DNA of 64,000 nucleotides, from contig NZ_FUYK01000003.1 of assembly GCF_900167955.1 (NCBI RefSeq), positions 1-64,000 on the forward strand. The letters run 5' to 3'. Of the stretch, positions 17,124-26,478 are shown piece after piece. Below the pieces are notes generated by a model. That model saw nothing but the letters and a program-made list of their open reading frames with translations, searched no databases and was not told the DNA's origin. Position 1 is the first letter of the stretch, and the number at the start of each line of letters is the position of its first letter. The DNA comes from Candidatus Nitrosotalea bavarica. GTDB taxonomy: Archaea; Thermoproteota; Nitrososphaeria; Nitrososphaerales; Nitrosopumilaceae. The translations under genes were made by a program, and so were the position numbers.

Positions 17124-20100
17124 ATGTCAAACGCAGTAGAAGAAGTAACCACCACAATGCCACCTGCACTACTTGTTTCGGCATCATATGATGGAATGAA
17201 AAAATGTGCGGTACTGAAATTTTATGAACCAAAATCACAGACACTAAAACTCTGGTATGACAATACCGGCCACAAACCATATTGTTACTCAAAATTAGAT
17301 CCTGAAGAATTAAAATTTTTGTCAAGTAGAACTGATGTGGTAAAACTAGAACGGGTGCAACGACAAGACTTGCTAAAAGACAGGATGATCAACGTTACAA
17401 AAATCACAGTATCAGATCCGCTTGCAATTGGTGGAACACAGACTGACAAGAGCATACGAAATATAATGGAGACATGGGAATCTGACATAAAATATTATGA
17501 AAATTATTTATATGATAATTCTCTAATTGTTGGAAGATATTACAGTGTAGAAGAGGGTAAACTCAAAGAATATAATTATCCCATACCAGACGAGGTCCAA
17601 CTTGCACTCAAAGGTCTGCTGTTTGACAAAGTAACAAACATGGGAATCATAGATTCCAAAGAATTTCAAAATCACATAAGTGAATGGGCAAACCTTCTCA
17701 ACCAACCCATACCCAACATAAAACGAATTACTTTTGATATTGAGGTAGAATCTGAGACTGGAAGACTTCCAGATGCAAAAATTGCAGATAAAAAAATCAC
17801 AGCAATTGGATTTTGTGCAAGTGATGATTTCAAGGCAGTCTTTGTTCTAAAAAGGGCAGGGCGTCCGATGGGAACAAACGAACTTCCAGAAGGCGTTAAA
17901 ATTTCTTTTTATGAAGAAGACAAAGAAGCAGATATGATAAAAGACGCATTCAAAATTTTAGAAAGCTATCCATTTGTTATGACATTTAACGGAGATGATT
18001 TTGATATGCCTTTTATGTATAACAGGGCAGAACGTCTAGGTGTTCCACTAAAAGAGATTCCGCTAATAATGATGCGTGATTCTGCTACGCTCAAAAAAGG
18101 AGTTCATATTGACTTGTACCGTGCATTTTCCAATCGTTCATTTCAAATCTATGCATTCTCACACAAGTATAATGATTTTTCACTAAACAGTATCTGTGAA
18201 GGACTCATCGAAGAGTCCAAGACAGAGTATGAAGGCGAATTGGAAGATTTGTCATTTTATGAATTGGCAAATTATTGTTTTAATGACGCAAGAATAACGC
18301 AAAAGCTTACTAGTTTTAACAATGATCTTCTGATGAATCTACTTGTCGTAATTACAAGGATTGGAAGAATGCCAATTGATGACATATCAAGAATGGGAGT
18401 ATCACAGTGGATTCGTAGTTTATTTTATTATGAACATAGAAAGCACAATTTTTTGATTCCAAGAAGGGATGAGCTTGATCTAAAATCAGGAGCCGCATCA
18501 ACTGAAGCAATAATAAAAGATAAAAAATATCGTGGAGGGCTGGTTGTAGAACCAACAGAGGGAATTCACTTTAATGTCTCTGTAATGGATTTTGCCAGTC
18601 TATATCCCAGTATAATAAAAGTGAGAAACTTGTCCTATGAGACAGTACGCTGTACGCATGACGAATGCAAAAAAAACACCATTCCAGGAACAAGTCACTG
18701 GGTATGTACCAAAAAGAATGGACTTACTGCCATGCTTATTGGTTCTCTGAGGGACTTGCGTGTAAACTATTACAAGAGTTTGTCCAAAAACCCAAGTCTT
18801 TCTGCAGATCAAAAGCAGCTATACACAGTGGTTAGCCAAGCACTCAAAGTTATTCTAAATGCAAGCTATGGGGTAATGGGTGCAGAAATATTTCCACTGT
18901 ATTGTTTACCAGTTGCTGAAGCCACAACGGCAGTTGGACGATATACAATTTTAGAAACAATTGAAAAATGCAAATCATCTGGAATCGAGGTATTGTATGG
19001 AGACAGTGTACTTCCAGACACACCCATCATAATTCGTAGAAAAGGAGTCGTAGATGTGATACCTATAGAATCATTGATGCCACAAACTGTAACCAGTTCA
19101 AGATACGATAAATTTGGAGATGTCGAAGTGTTAACAGAAAAAGGATTCACTAAAATAAAATATGTCTACAGACACAAGGTAAAGAAAAAAGGGTACAGAG
19201 TTCTTACTAGAAAAGGGTTTGTAGAGTGCACAGAGGATCATAGTCTTGTCATAGATGGAAATAATGTAAAACCATCAGAACTAAAAAGCGGAGATAAAAT
19301 TAATCTGATTAAATTCAAAGCAGAATCTAAAGTTAATGTAAGTCCTGACCTGAGCTGGCTATTTGGACTTTTTATTGCGGAAGGTACATGTGGTATCTAC
19401 ACATATGAAAAGAATACAAAGAATTCCTGGAGAATTGTAAATCAAAACAAAAAATTATTACAAAAAGCACAGAAAATTATACTAGAACATTTATCTTTGG
19501 AAACAAGCATCATGGACATACGTAAAAGTAGTTCTACATATGCGCTTGTTCCTAAAGGTAATCATAAATTATTTGTTGATTATTTCAGATTTCTTTGTTA
19601 TCGTGGTGATCAAAAGGGCATACCTCAATCCATACTAAATGCCAACATTGAAGCAAAAAAGGCATTCATTAATGGAATGTTAGAAGGTGATGGACATACT
19701 GACATAAATGGATTAACAATACTTGATCAAATTCACAAGACAGTAATGACTGGTATTGTAATCATGCTCGAACAACTTGGATTAGAATATTCTTTACAAA
19801 TAAGAAAGGACAAACTAAATGTTTGCAGACTCAGAATAATCAAAGACCAAACAGACACAAGAATAAAACAATCTGACATTATCAAGAAAATTGAAACATT
19901 TGACATAAACGGGTATGTGTACGACTTGGAAACAAAAAATCATCACTTTTGTGGTGGATTGGGCAACATATTACTTCACAACACCGATTCATTATTTTTA
20001 AAAGCACCATCAAGAGATCAAGTGCAACTAGTAGTTGATTGGGCAAAGATAGAGTTTGGAGTTGATTTGGATTTGGACAAAGAATACCGTTATGTTGTAT

Positions 20101-20654
20101 TTAGCACAAGAAAGAAAAATTATCTCGGAGTACAAAAAGACGGTAAAGTTGATGTCAAGGGCCTAACAGGAAAAAAATCCCATACGCCTCCATTTATCAG
20201 ACATTTGTTTTATGAAATATTGGACATATTGTCCCAAGTTCAAAATGAGCAAGAATTCTCACAATCCAAGGCAAAGATTGGTGATATGATAGCAGGATAT
20301 GCCAAGAGATTAAAGGCAAAACAAATTCCATTGACAGACCTTGCGTTTAATGTCATGATAAGCAAGGCGCCATCAGAATATGTAAAAACTATACCGCAAC
20401 ATATTCGAGCTGCAAAATTATTGGAACAAACAAGAGAAATAAAAAAAGGAGACATCATATCATATGTGAAAATCATCAACAAGCCGGGGGTAAAACCTGT
20501 GGAGATGGCACGGCCCGATGAGATTGATACTCCAAAATACATGGAGTTCATGGAAAGTACGTTTGACCAGATTTTATCCTCAATGGACCTTGATTTTGCA
20601 AGCCTAATTGGTGCCCCCAAGCAGACCGGATTGGACCAATTCTTTTGGAAATAG
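17124..20654 (+). CDS. polB: B-family DNA polymerase with an intein at the catalytic motif
   Basis: 1176 aa precursor; about 850 aa after splicing. Exonuclease motif I is TFDIEVE, motif A DFASLYPSIIKVRN, motif B KVILNASYGVMGAE. Motif C, YGDTDSLF, is split by the intein between YGD and TDS. A Cys-rich insert (CTHDECKK...HWVC) follows motif A. The C-terminus GLDQFFWK is a PIP box for PCNA. This is a replicative polymerase; activity requires intein removal. It starts 7 nt after the dCMP deaminase. Confidence 0.97.
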   Translation: MSNAVEEVTTTMPPALLVSASYDGMKKCAVLKFYEPKSQTLKLWYDNTGHKPYCYSKLDPEELKFLSSRTDVVKLERVQRQDLLKDRMINVTKITVSDPLAIGGTQTDKSIRNIMETWESDIKYYENYLYDNSLIVGRYYSVEEGKLKEYNYPIPDEVQLALKGLLFDKVTNMGIIDSKEFQNHISEWANLLNQPIPNIKRITFDIEVESETGRLPDAKIADKKITAIGFCASDDFKAVFVLKRAGRPMGTNELPEGVKISFYEEDKEADMIKDAFKILESYPFVMTFNGDDFDMPFMYNRAERLGVPLKEIPLIMMRDSATLKKGVHIDLYRAFSNRSFQIYAFSHKYNDFSLNSICEGLIEESKTEYEGELEDLSFYELANYCFNDARITQKLTSFNNDLLMNLLVVITRIGRMPIDDISRMGVSQWIRSLFYYEHRKHNFLIPRRDELDLKSGAASTEAIIKDKKYRGGLVVEPTEGIHFNVSVMDFASLYPSIIKVRNLSYETVRCTHDECKKNTIPGTSHWVCTKKNGLTAMLIGSLRDLRVNYYKSLSKNPSLSADQKQLYTVVSQALKVILNASYGVMGAEIFPLYCLPVAEATTAVGRYTILETIEKCKSSGIEVLYGDSVLPDTPIIIRRKGVVDVIPIESLMPQTVTSSRYDKFGDVEVLTEKGFTKIKYVYRHKVKKKGYRVLTRKGFVECTEDHSLVIDGNNVKPSELKSGDKINLIKFKAESKVNVSPDLSWLFGLFIAEGTCGIYTYEKNTKNSWRIVNQNKKLLQKAQKIILEHLSLETSIMDIRKSSSTYALVPKGNHKLFVDYFRFLCYRGDQKGIPQSILNANIEAKKAFINGMLEGDGHTDINGLTILDQIHKTVMTGIVIMLEQLGLEYSLQIRKDKLNVCRLRIIKDQTDTRIKQSDIIKKIETFDINGYVYDLETKNHHFCGGLGNILLHNTDSLFLKAPSRDQVQLVVDWAKIEFGVDLDLDKEYRYVVFSTRKKNYLGVQKDGKVDVKGLTGKKSHTPPFIRHLFYEILDILSQVQNEQEFSQSKAKIGDMIAGYAKRLKAKQIPLTDLAFNVMISKAPSEYVKTIPQHIRAAKLLEQTREIKKGDIISYVKIINKPGVKPVEMARPDEIDTPKYMEFMESTFDQILSSMDLDFASLIGAPKQTGLDQFFWK
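19005..19982 (+). mobile_element. Intein with LAGLIDADG homing endonuclease in polB
   Basis: 326 aa. It begins with Ser1 directly after YGD, ends with His-Asn (LLHN), and the +1 extein residue is Thr. Splicing-domain blocks are visible at the start (SVLPDTPIIIRRKG), at VECTEDHSLVI (block B) and at the end (VYDLETKNHHFCGG). The two dodecapeptide motifs of the endonuclease are LFGLFIAEG and NGMLEGDGHTD, both keeping an acidic residue (Glu, Asp), so the nuclease may be active. The insertion point is the well-known Pol-c site. Confidence 0.95.
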
Positions 20655-20676
20655 CCTAGCATCCGATTTAGAAGGC

Positions 20677-20859
20677 CTATCTTTGTTCCAATTCTTGATA
20701 TTCGTATGACAAAATCATGGCAGAATATACCATATTGTTGTCTTTGTCAAAACTATGAGAATATTTGACGTCCTTGACGTATTTTCCATCGGAGATTGCT
20801 TTGTTGATTGATGTTACAAATTCCAATTGGTCATGCGTTGTTATAACTTCAATTCTCAA
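20677..20859 (-). CDS. Small hypothetical protein
   Basis: 60 aa (MRIEVITTHDQLEFVTSINK at the start). The pattern of an N-terminal strand, a helix, then VKDVKYSH and MVYSAMILSYEY resembles the small Cse60-like fold known from bacteria, but this is only a visual likeness. Convergent with polB, 22 nt apart. Confidence 0.5.
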   Translation of the reverse strand: MRIEVITTHDQLEFVTSINKAISDGKYVKDVKYSHSFDKDNNMVYSAMILSYEYQELEQR

Positions 20860-20993
20860 TACTGAGAGTATGATTCTGGCGATAAAAGGGCACAGGGGAT
20901 TTTAATTGACCGAACTTGTATTTGCTATCAAGTCATACGTAAGGTTTTAAAATTAATTTAAGAGTAAAAAAAGAGAAAAAGATTTTGGGATTG

Positions 20994-21539
20994 CTATTGC
21001 GATCCGCTTTGATATGTCCAGTCAGAACCAGTTGTAGTGCCCGGTGTAGTTGCACCTGGTGTAACTGTTCCTCCAGATGGAGCATTGTTTGATTTCCATG
21101 CGCCTGGACCCATTTGGTGTTCATGCATCATGCCTCTTGCGTGACCCATGCCAGAGCCACCCATATGAAATGCGTGTCCTGGTGAGGTGTAAAGTATAGC
21201 TCCAGATGATGGATCAATAATCACGGAATATACCATGCTATTGCTGTCGATTACTTTGAAGGCATATACAAGATCTCCTTGCATTGGTTTCAAGCTTCCA
21301 CTGATTACCTTGCCACCACCAGTAATTGCTGAGTCTGTTGCAGCTGTGTTTGCAGCATCAGAGAAGCTTACTGTAGCTTTTGACAAAAGTAACTGTTCAA
21401 TATTTATTGAACCCTGGATTGTTGGTTTTGCCGGAGTAGTTTGTGCAGATGCTGCTGACATTCCCGCTGTGGCAATTATTGCCACACCAATTATGATAGC
21501 AAGCAACTTTTTGTGTGCTACTAGGCTCTGTGTATTCAT
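20994..21539 (-). CDS. Secreted PepSY-like protein, copy A
   Basis: 181 aa. A signal peptide ends near SAASAQ. The core SGSLKPMQGDLVYAFKV...YSVIIDPSSGAILYTSPG is a PepSY-type domain. It is followed by a Met/His/Gly-rich tail (HMGGSGMGHARGMMHEHQMG) that could bind metal, and a Thr/Gly-rich end. A paralogue at 29502-30014 shares the signal peptide, core and promoter element. Exported; PepSY domains usually inhibit or chaperone other proteins, but no partner is adjacent. Confidence 0.82.
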   Translation of the reverse strand: MNTQSLVAHKKLLAIIIGVAIIATAGMSAASAQTTPAKPTIQGSINIEQLLLSKATVSFSDAANTAATDSAITGGGKVISGSLKPMQGDLVYAFKVIDSNSMVYSVIIDPSSGAILYTSPGHAFHMGGSGMGHARGMMHEHQMGPGAWKSNNAPSGGTVTPGATTPGTTTGSDWTYQSGSQ

Positions 21540-21562
21540 GTCGTAATTACTGAAAAGTCGAT

Positions 21563-21601
21563 ATAAAGAATTGTGACACCTTGTTCAGTAACAATGTTAA
21601 C
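21563..21601 (-). promoter_or_regulatory. Shared promoter/operator element, copy 2 (PepSY-like A)
   Basis: The 39-bp element repeats the sequence seen at 8632 and 30038, with one mismatch in the GTAACA-N-TGTTAC palindrome. Its TATA-like end (TTCTTTATAT on the minus strand) lies about 23-30 nt before the ATG at 21539, giving a leaderless transcript. Confidence 0.78.
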
Positions 21602-21808
21602 TAATATCTTAAATATGACATTAAAAGTCTTCAAAGGCACGCATGAAATCTCATGTGTTGACAGGAAGAGCACGTTTCCATCTTCATGCTTACAGGCATG
21701 GTAATTGTCAGAAAACCTATAAAACCAGTAAATTGGTCAAAACATTACACCTGTGTGTCAAGACAATCATTACTATAATTTATAAAGAAAGTTATAGAAA
21801 TTACAACT

Positions 21809-21976
21809 ATGCGAAAAGATTCATGTAGAAACTGTGGTGTAACTATGCAGGAATTTCAACATTGCACCGTATGTAACGTAGTAAACCAGTTCGTTTGCGC
21901 CCACTGTAGAAGAGCAAGTGATGAACAGGTTCACATGGAATGCAGTCATATCACAAGAGAACTTGTCCTAAATTAG
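21809..21976 (+). CDS. Zinc-ribbon microprotein
   Basis: 55 aa beginning MRKDSCRNCGVTMQEFQHC. Three Cys pairs (CRNC, CTVC, CAHC) plus a later Cys/His (CSHI) suggest two zinc sites. ATG start after a TATA-like stretch near 21780. Probably a nucleic-acid or protein adaptor; not otherwise recognised. Confidence 0.72.
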   Translation: MRKDSCRNCGVTMQEFQHCTVCNVVNQFVCAHCRRASDEQVHMECSHITRELVLN

Positions 21977-22099
21977 TCAGTTATCAAAATTTCAAAACTA
22001 GTTAAACGATTTTCCTTTCCATATGGCCATATTTCGAATCCACACCAAAAACAGGATCTGAAATATTATTATACTACCACAAAATGATGAGCGTTACAA

Positions 22100-22972
22100 A
22101 TGAGTTTTCTTGATTTATACATGAATCGCAATCCGCTAATTACCAGTCCAAGCGAAGACGGCGACGTATCTGCCATAGTATATGGAATTCCATTTGATTC
22201 AACTCATTCTTTTAGACCAGGTACAAGATTTGGCCCAGATGCAGTTCGACAAGCCTTTAACAATATAGAAATTTTCTCAACAAGATTCAACGTAGACTTG
22301 GAAAGTGTCAATATCGAAGACCTTGGAAATACATATCATACTGTAGTTGCAACCGAGGTTCTTGACATGATAGGAAAAATTACCGCAGAACTTGCTGTAA
22401 GAGACAAACAGATGATAATTTTAGGAGGAGAGCATTTGATAACTTATGGAACATACATGGCATTTCCAAAAGAAACTGGATATATCGTATTTGATGCACA
22501 TTATGATTTGCGAGACGAATATGCGGATATCAAGTTAAGTCATGCAGCTTATCTTAGAAGAATTATAGAAAAAAGAGGTCCAGAAAACATTGTTCATGTT
22601 GGTGCAAGATCATTTGTAAAAGAAGAACTTGCATTCAAGACAGAACATAAAGTAAATACTGTTACTGACAAAGACATTAGAGAAGGCAGGGGACCTAAAA
22701 TGGTCAAGGATTTCATGTCAACTTTTGATAAAATCTATGTAAGCATTGATTTAGACGTGTTAGACCCAGCATTTGCACCAGGAGTTGGCAACCCAGAAGC
22801 TATGGGAATTACCTCACGTGAACTATTTGACATGATATATGCATTAGAAGGAAATACAATTCGATGTATGGATATCGTAGAATTATGTCCTCCATATGAC
22901 AACGGTGCAACCGCATCTGTTGCAGCAAAACTAATGTCCGAAGTCATTGCAATGAATCTATCCCGCAAGTAA
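22100..22972 (+). CDS. speB: Agmatinase/arginase-family ureohydrolase
   Basis: 290 aa. The binuclear manganese ligands are all visible: GGEHLITYG, DAHYDLRDEY and SIDLDVLDPAFAPG, with GVGNPEAMGI after them. Agmatinase makes putrescine and urea from agmatine, a polyamine step common in archaea; arginase or another guanidino hydrolase remains possible since the specificity loop is not diagnostic. DAHYD has Tyr where many members have Ser/Leu. ATG start at 22100 in an isolated position. Confidence 0.88.
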   Translation: MSFLDLYMNRNPLITSPSEDGDVSAIVYGIPFDSTHSFRPGTRFGPDAVRQAFNNIEIFSTRFNVDLESVNIEDLGNTYHTVVATEVLDMIGKITAELAVRDKQMIILGGEHLITYGTYMAFPKETGYIVFDAHYDLRDEYADIKLSHAAYLRRIIEKRGPENIVHVGARSFVKEELAFKTEHKVNTVTDKDIREGRGPKMVKDFMSTFDKIYVSIDLDVLDPAFAPGVGNPEAMGITSRELFDMIYALEGNTIRCMDIVELCPPYDNGATASVAAKLMSEVIAMNLSRK

Positions 22973-23001
22973 CTTAAGGTAGAAGATAGATATCATATCT
23001 A

Positions 23002-23232
23002 GTGGAAAGAGACATTTCTGAATTAATCAAAAAAGGTTCACAGTTAATCATAGATGGGAATTTTGAAGAAGCATTGAGTTACTTTGATCAAACAATTATT
23101 ATGCAACCAAACAATCCCGATTTATTAAACAAAAAAGGAATTGCATTACGTGGCCTTGGCAGATATGACGAAGCTATAGAATGTTTCAACAGATCATTAC
23201 AGCTTGACCCAAGAGATTTAGACGCGTCTTGA
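23002..23232 (+). CDS. Short TPR protein
   Basis: 76 aa from a GTG start. Two tetratricopeptide repeats are visible (AL..FDQTIIMQPNNP and AIECFNRSLQLDPRDLDA), preceded by a short helix. It ends 7 nt before the convergent thrS. Likely a protein-binding adaptor; the abrupt end after repeat two could mean an old truncation. Confidence 0.72.
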   Translation: MERDISELIKKGSQLIIDGNFEEALSYFDQTIIMQPNNPDLLNKKGIALRGLGRYDEAIECFNRSLQLDPRDLDAS

Positions 23233-23238
23233 TTTGCA

Positions 23239-25089
23239 TTAGACCATAATTTGCGGCCTTTTTGCAACACTTCGACCCATGTTTATTCGCATAAACGGTT
23301 TTTCCTTGGTCTCTTCTTGAATATCTGCAATAAATTCTGCGACGGAGAGATTTCTAGGGTCTTTTGATTTCCTATCTCGAATTGACAGTGTGGTAGAATT
23401 TACTTCCTTTTCGCCTATGACTATGATATACCTAATCCATTCAGTCTCTGCATCTCGAATACTTTTTCCAACACTCTCGTTTCTATCATCCACATCAACA
23501 CGAATGTTACTTTCAGTTAGAGTATCAGCAAGTTTTTCACAGTGTTCCAAAAACTCTGGTTTGACAGGAATAAGTCTTACCTGTGTTGGTGCCAGCCATA
23601 ATGGAAACATTGGTTTTCTTCCCTCTCTTTGATCTGTTGCAGCTTTTTCCAATAATGTGTATATGACTCTCTCAATTGCACCACTTGGAGAGTTGTGTAA
23701 GATTATAGGATTTTGAGGCTTGTTTTCAGCATCCATAAAATCAATATTGTATCTTTTTCCATTTTCCACATCGATTTGATCAGTGGATAATGCAGATGCT
23801 TTCCCAGAACTATCAACATAGTTAAACTCCCATTTTAGTACGAAATAAAAGAATCTCTCCTTCCACATTTCAACAAGAACGGGCTTGCCCAACTTTGCTA
23901 CAGTCTCTTCAATTATGTCCCTGTGTTCATTGTAAAACTCTTCAGTAAATCTAATTGCCATTTCATAATCTATATCATCAATACCTAGTCCCTTGATAAC
24001 ATCGCGAGATAGCTCAAATCTTTTTCTAAATTCTTCTTTTGCTTGATTCATGTCCGCACACATCGCATGACAGTCCGGCATGGTAAATGCACGCAGTCTT
24101 CTAAGACCTACAAGTTCTCCAGACTGTTCTCTTCTGAAACTATATCTTGTAAGCTCGTATAATTTTAATGGCAAATTCTTGTATGAGAGCTGAAAGTCTT
24201 TTGCCATAAGAAACTGTCCAAAACATGCTGCAAATCTCAAGAACAGGTGTTTACCTTCAGAATCAATGCTGTATTGTCGTGCTGGAAATCTATGGAAATA
24301 ACTTTCCATGCTAGGATGATGAGAATCATACATTATCGGAGTTTCTACTTCAAATCCGCCATACTCCATTACTTTATCTGTGACATATCTTTCGATTAGT
24401 GATTTCATCAACCTTCCATTTGGATAAAACCTCATGTTGCCAGCATCTGATGCCGGTTCATAATCGGCAATTGCTAATTTTTTCATTAATTTAACATGTG
24501 GTGGAGGTTCGTCAACAGCTCTTTTTTTAGCTGCCTCATATTTTGCCAATACCTCAAGGTTTGGATATTTTGCAAAGTTGAATTTTTCAATTTCATGCAA
24601 TTTACCGTCAGGTGTCAGTATGTGCCAAAATGATTGTATCTTGGATTCGGCTTTTAGTGCATTTGACGATGATTCTTTTTCTTCACCGGCAGTTATTGTT
24701 TTAGAATTTTCAGCCAAAGGATGTCCCTTGACTTGAAGTTTGTATGACTTTGTCCAACCAAACGGAGCTCGATGAACCTCAAGTCCTGTTGCATTAGATT
24801 CCATTTCTTTGAGTAATAGTAAAGCAGTAGTCGGGGATGCAAGTTTTGAGCTTAGATGAGCATAAGGATATAACAATAATTTGGCACAGCCTACTTTTTT
24901 CATGGATTCTGAAATTTCACCAATTGCCCTCTTGGCAACATCTACATTGTCTGATTCCTCTACTGCTACAAATGCAACAACTACCTCTTCGAGGCGTTTT
25001 GATTGTGGGTCAATTTCTTCAGCAGATTTTATTTCCTTTTTTACTGGAGTATATTCTACGTAATCACAGTGCAACTGCAATATTCGCAT
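23239..25089 (-). CDS. thrS: Threonyl-tRNA synthetase, archaeal type
   Basis: 616 aa. Residues 1-140 form the archaea-specific editing domain (MRILQLHCDYVEYTP start; LYPYAHLSS). The class II catalytic core has RFAACFGQF, motif 2 at YSFRREQSGELVGLRRLRAF, and motif 3 with the C-terminal anticodon domain beginning WLAPTQVRLIPV. It charges tRNA-Thr and hydrolyses Ser-tRNA-Thr. Length and domain order are normal for the family. Confidence 0.96.
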   Translation of the reverse strand: MRILQLHCDYVEYTPVKKEIKSAEEIDPQSKRLEEVVVAFVAVEESDNVDVAKRAIGEISESMKKVGCAKLLLYPYAHLSSKLASPTTALLLLKEMESNATGLEVHRAPFGWTKSYKLQVKGHPLAENSKTITAGEEKESSSNALKAESKIQSFWHILTPDGKLHEIEKFNFAKYPNLEVLAKYEAAKKRAVDEPPPHVKLMKKLAIADYEPASDAGNMRFYPNGRLMKSLIERYVTDKVMEYGGFEVETPIMYDSHHPSMESYFHRFPARQYSIDSEGKHLFLRFAACFGQFLMAKDFQLSYKNLPLKLYELTRYSFRREQSGELVGLRRLRAFTMPDCHAMCADMNQAKEEFRKRFELSRDVIKGLGIDDIDYEMAIRFTEEFYNEHRDIIEETVAKLGKPVLVEMWKERFFYFVLKWEFNYVDSSGKASALSTDQIDVENGKRYNIDFMDAENKPQNPIILHNSPSGAIERVIYTLLEKAATDQREGRKPMFPLWLAPTQVRLIPVKPEFLEHCEKLADTLTESNIRVDVDDRNESVGKSIRDAETEWIRYIIVIGEKEVNSTTLSIRDRKSKDPRNLSVAEFIADIQEETKEKPFMRINMGRSVAKRPQIMV

Positions 25090-25199
25090 GTTTTGTTTTT
25101 GTTTTGGTTGTTGAATTAAACTTTATGCCAACACGAACTATGATTAACGATACTAGATATTGGAAAATTTTAAGAGCTAATTTACTAGATGAGAATAGT

Positions 25200-25331
25200 T
25201 TATCGTCGTCTCATTTTTTCAAGCTTTGTAGTAATCCTGACTATCTTTTCAATCACTTCATCATTACTACCCTTTCCTGACAAGAATTTGATGAGCCAGT
25301 CTATCTCTTCTGTGTTGAGTAGATTTTCCAT
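25200..25331 (-). CDS. Small hypothetical protein
   Basis: 43 aa starting MENLLNTEEIDWLIKFLSGK and ending in a basic cluster (EKMRRR). Amphipathic helical composition, ATG start. It lies 38 nt downstream of the next minus-strand gene (25370-25618). No motif recognised. Confidence 0.5.
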   Translation of the reverse strand: MENLLNTEEIDWLIKFLSGKGSNDEVIEKIVRITTKLEKMRRR

Positions 25332-25369
25332 CTATGTCACTACTAATTCCAAGGCAGCCATAAGCATTG

Positions 25370-25618
25370 TCATTGTATAGATTTCATTGTGACATCCTCG
25401 CGGTTATAGAGAATCTTTTCTAGAGTTATTGTAATAGTACAGTTTTTTTTAAACTTCATCTCTTTTTTATTTCCTACCGAGTCTTTGAATACAATACTAG
25501 GGTCATTTGCAATATCTATGACATACTGTGTTCCATTCTTGAGTTTTTTTAATTCAGGACAGCCTTTAAGATCGATGAGTAATGAACAACCAATAGAATT
25601 TGATTCAGATGAGGACAT
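25370..25618 (-). CDS. Hypothetical protein
   Basis: 82 aa, beta-rich by composition (YVIDIANDPSIVFKDSVGNK, CTITITLEKIL), ATG start. Two short Ser-rich residues at the N-terminus, two Cys far apart. Part of a row of small minus-strand genes with 25200-25331 and 25671-26042. Confidence 0.55.
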   Translation of the reverse strand: MSSSESNSIGCSLLIDLKGCPELKKLKNGTQYVIDIANDPSIVFKDSVGNKKEMKFKKNCTITITLEKILYNREDVTMKSIQ

Positions 25619-25670
25619 GTGATAATTTTGTAGTTGGCAATTATAAAAATGGTTCCGTTATGAATGACAT

Positions 25671-26042
25671 CTATAGTTTAATTCCAATTGATACAATCTT
25701 TCCATTTCTTGATACAAACTTGCCAATTATTTTTGATAGTAGACCATATTTTTTATTGCGCAATGACTTGGTCAGATTTAATTCAGATTCATCTCCAAAA
25801 AATGCTTGACCTTCCATCCATTCCCCTTTTGGTTCACCTTTAAAATTTGATGGAGATATCTTGACAGATTTGTTGTGGTTTAACCGTTTTACTTTGCCAG
25901 AGGACGCGGCTGTTGCAATATAGATAATCCCATTAGACATTACAAACCAGACAGGTGTCTTTACTCCCTGACCATTCTTTTTGTATGTCTCAAGGCAGAG
26001 ATATTTTTGTCCTTCAAAGAGGGCCAGTTTTTCGGATGACAT
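25671..26042 (-). CDS. PPOX-class flavin/F420-dependent oxidoreductase family protein
   Basis: 123 aa from the ATG at 26042 (an ATG at 26057 is also in frame). The pyridoxamine-phosphate-oxidase-like split barrel is recognisable from YLCLETYKKNGQGVKTPVWF, then IYIATAASSGKVKRLNHN and VKISPSNFKGEPKGEW. Small members of this group commonly use F420 or FMN. Substrate unknown. Confidence 0.8.
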   Translation of the reverse strand: MSSEKLALFEGQKYLCLETYKKNGQGVKTPVWFVMSNGIIYIATAASSGKVKRLNHNKSVKISPSNFKGEPKGEWMEGQAFFGDESELNLTKSLRNKKYGLLSKIIGKFVSRNGKIVSIGIKL

Positions 26043-26177
26043 GAAATGACAACCCAATATGCCAGATTAAAGCCTAGTCTTGTCAAACTTGCTGCAAAAA
26101 TATTTAAAATTATTTTAATTTAATTGATTTGATTGAAAAGAATCGGAGCAGAGATCAAAAAATAAAATAACTTGTGA

Positions 26178-26264
26178 CTAGTTATTTTCCTCTTTCTTGC
26201 GTTTTTTCATTAATTCATCAAATTTTTTCTGGATAAACTCTTTGGAATGCTTAGTTTTCTTCAT
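26178..26264 (-). CDS. Possible 28-aa Lys/Glu-rich peptide
   Basis: MKKTKHSKEFIQKKFDELMK followed by a basic/acidic tail; strongly amphipathic. HSKEY/HSKEF repeats just before and after the ATG hint at an internal duplication. Too short to be sure. Confidence 0.3.
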   Translation of the reverse strand: MKKTKHSKEFIQKKFDELMKKRKKEENN

Positions 26265-26295
26265 GAGATATTCTTTAGAATGATGGGGATTTTAT

Positions 26296-26478
26296 ATGAT
26301 TAGATTAGACAATTTAAACTTGGAATGTTTTGTTCATTCATTTTGCTACATGCTTGCCTTGGAACAGATAATTCTGAAAGGAAATCATCCAAACAAAGAT
26401 AACAATTTTAAAATATCGTTCGTAGGAACAGACCGTAATTGCGATCATACTACATCACTTCATCTTATTTACGATTGA
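26296..26478 (+). CDS. Possible small ORF
   Basis: 60 codons from an ATG after a TATA-like stretch; three Cys but no paired motif. It overlaps the convergent response-regulator gene by 24 nt. Composition is only weakly protein-like. Confidence 0.25.
   Translation: MIRLDNLNLECFVHSFCYMLALEQIILKGNHPNKDNNFKISFVGTDRNCDHTTSLHLIYD

Noticed and set aside
21643-21828. 61-codon plus-strand ORF before the zinc microprotein
   Set aside because: Overlaps the better-supported Cys-rich ORF at 21809 in another frame and shows no protein-like pattern.
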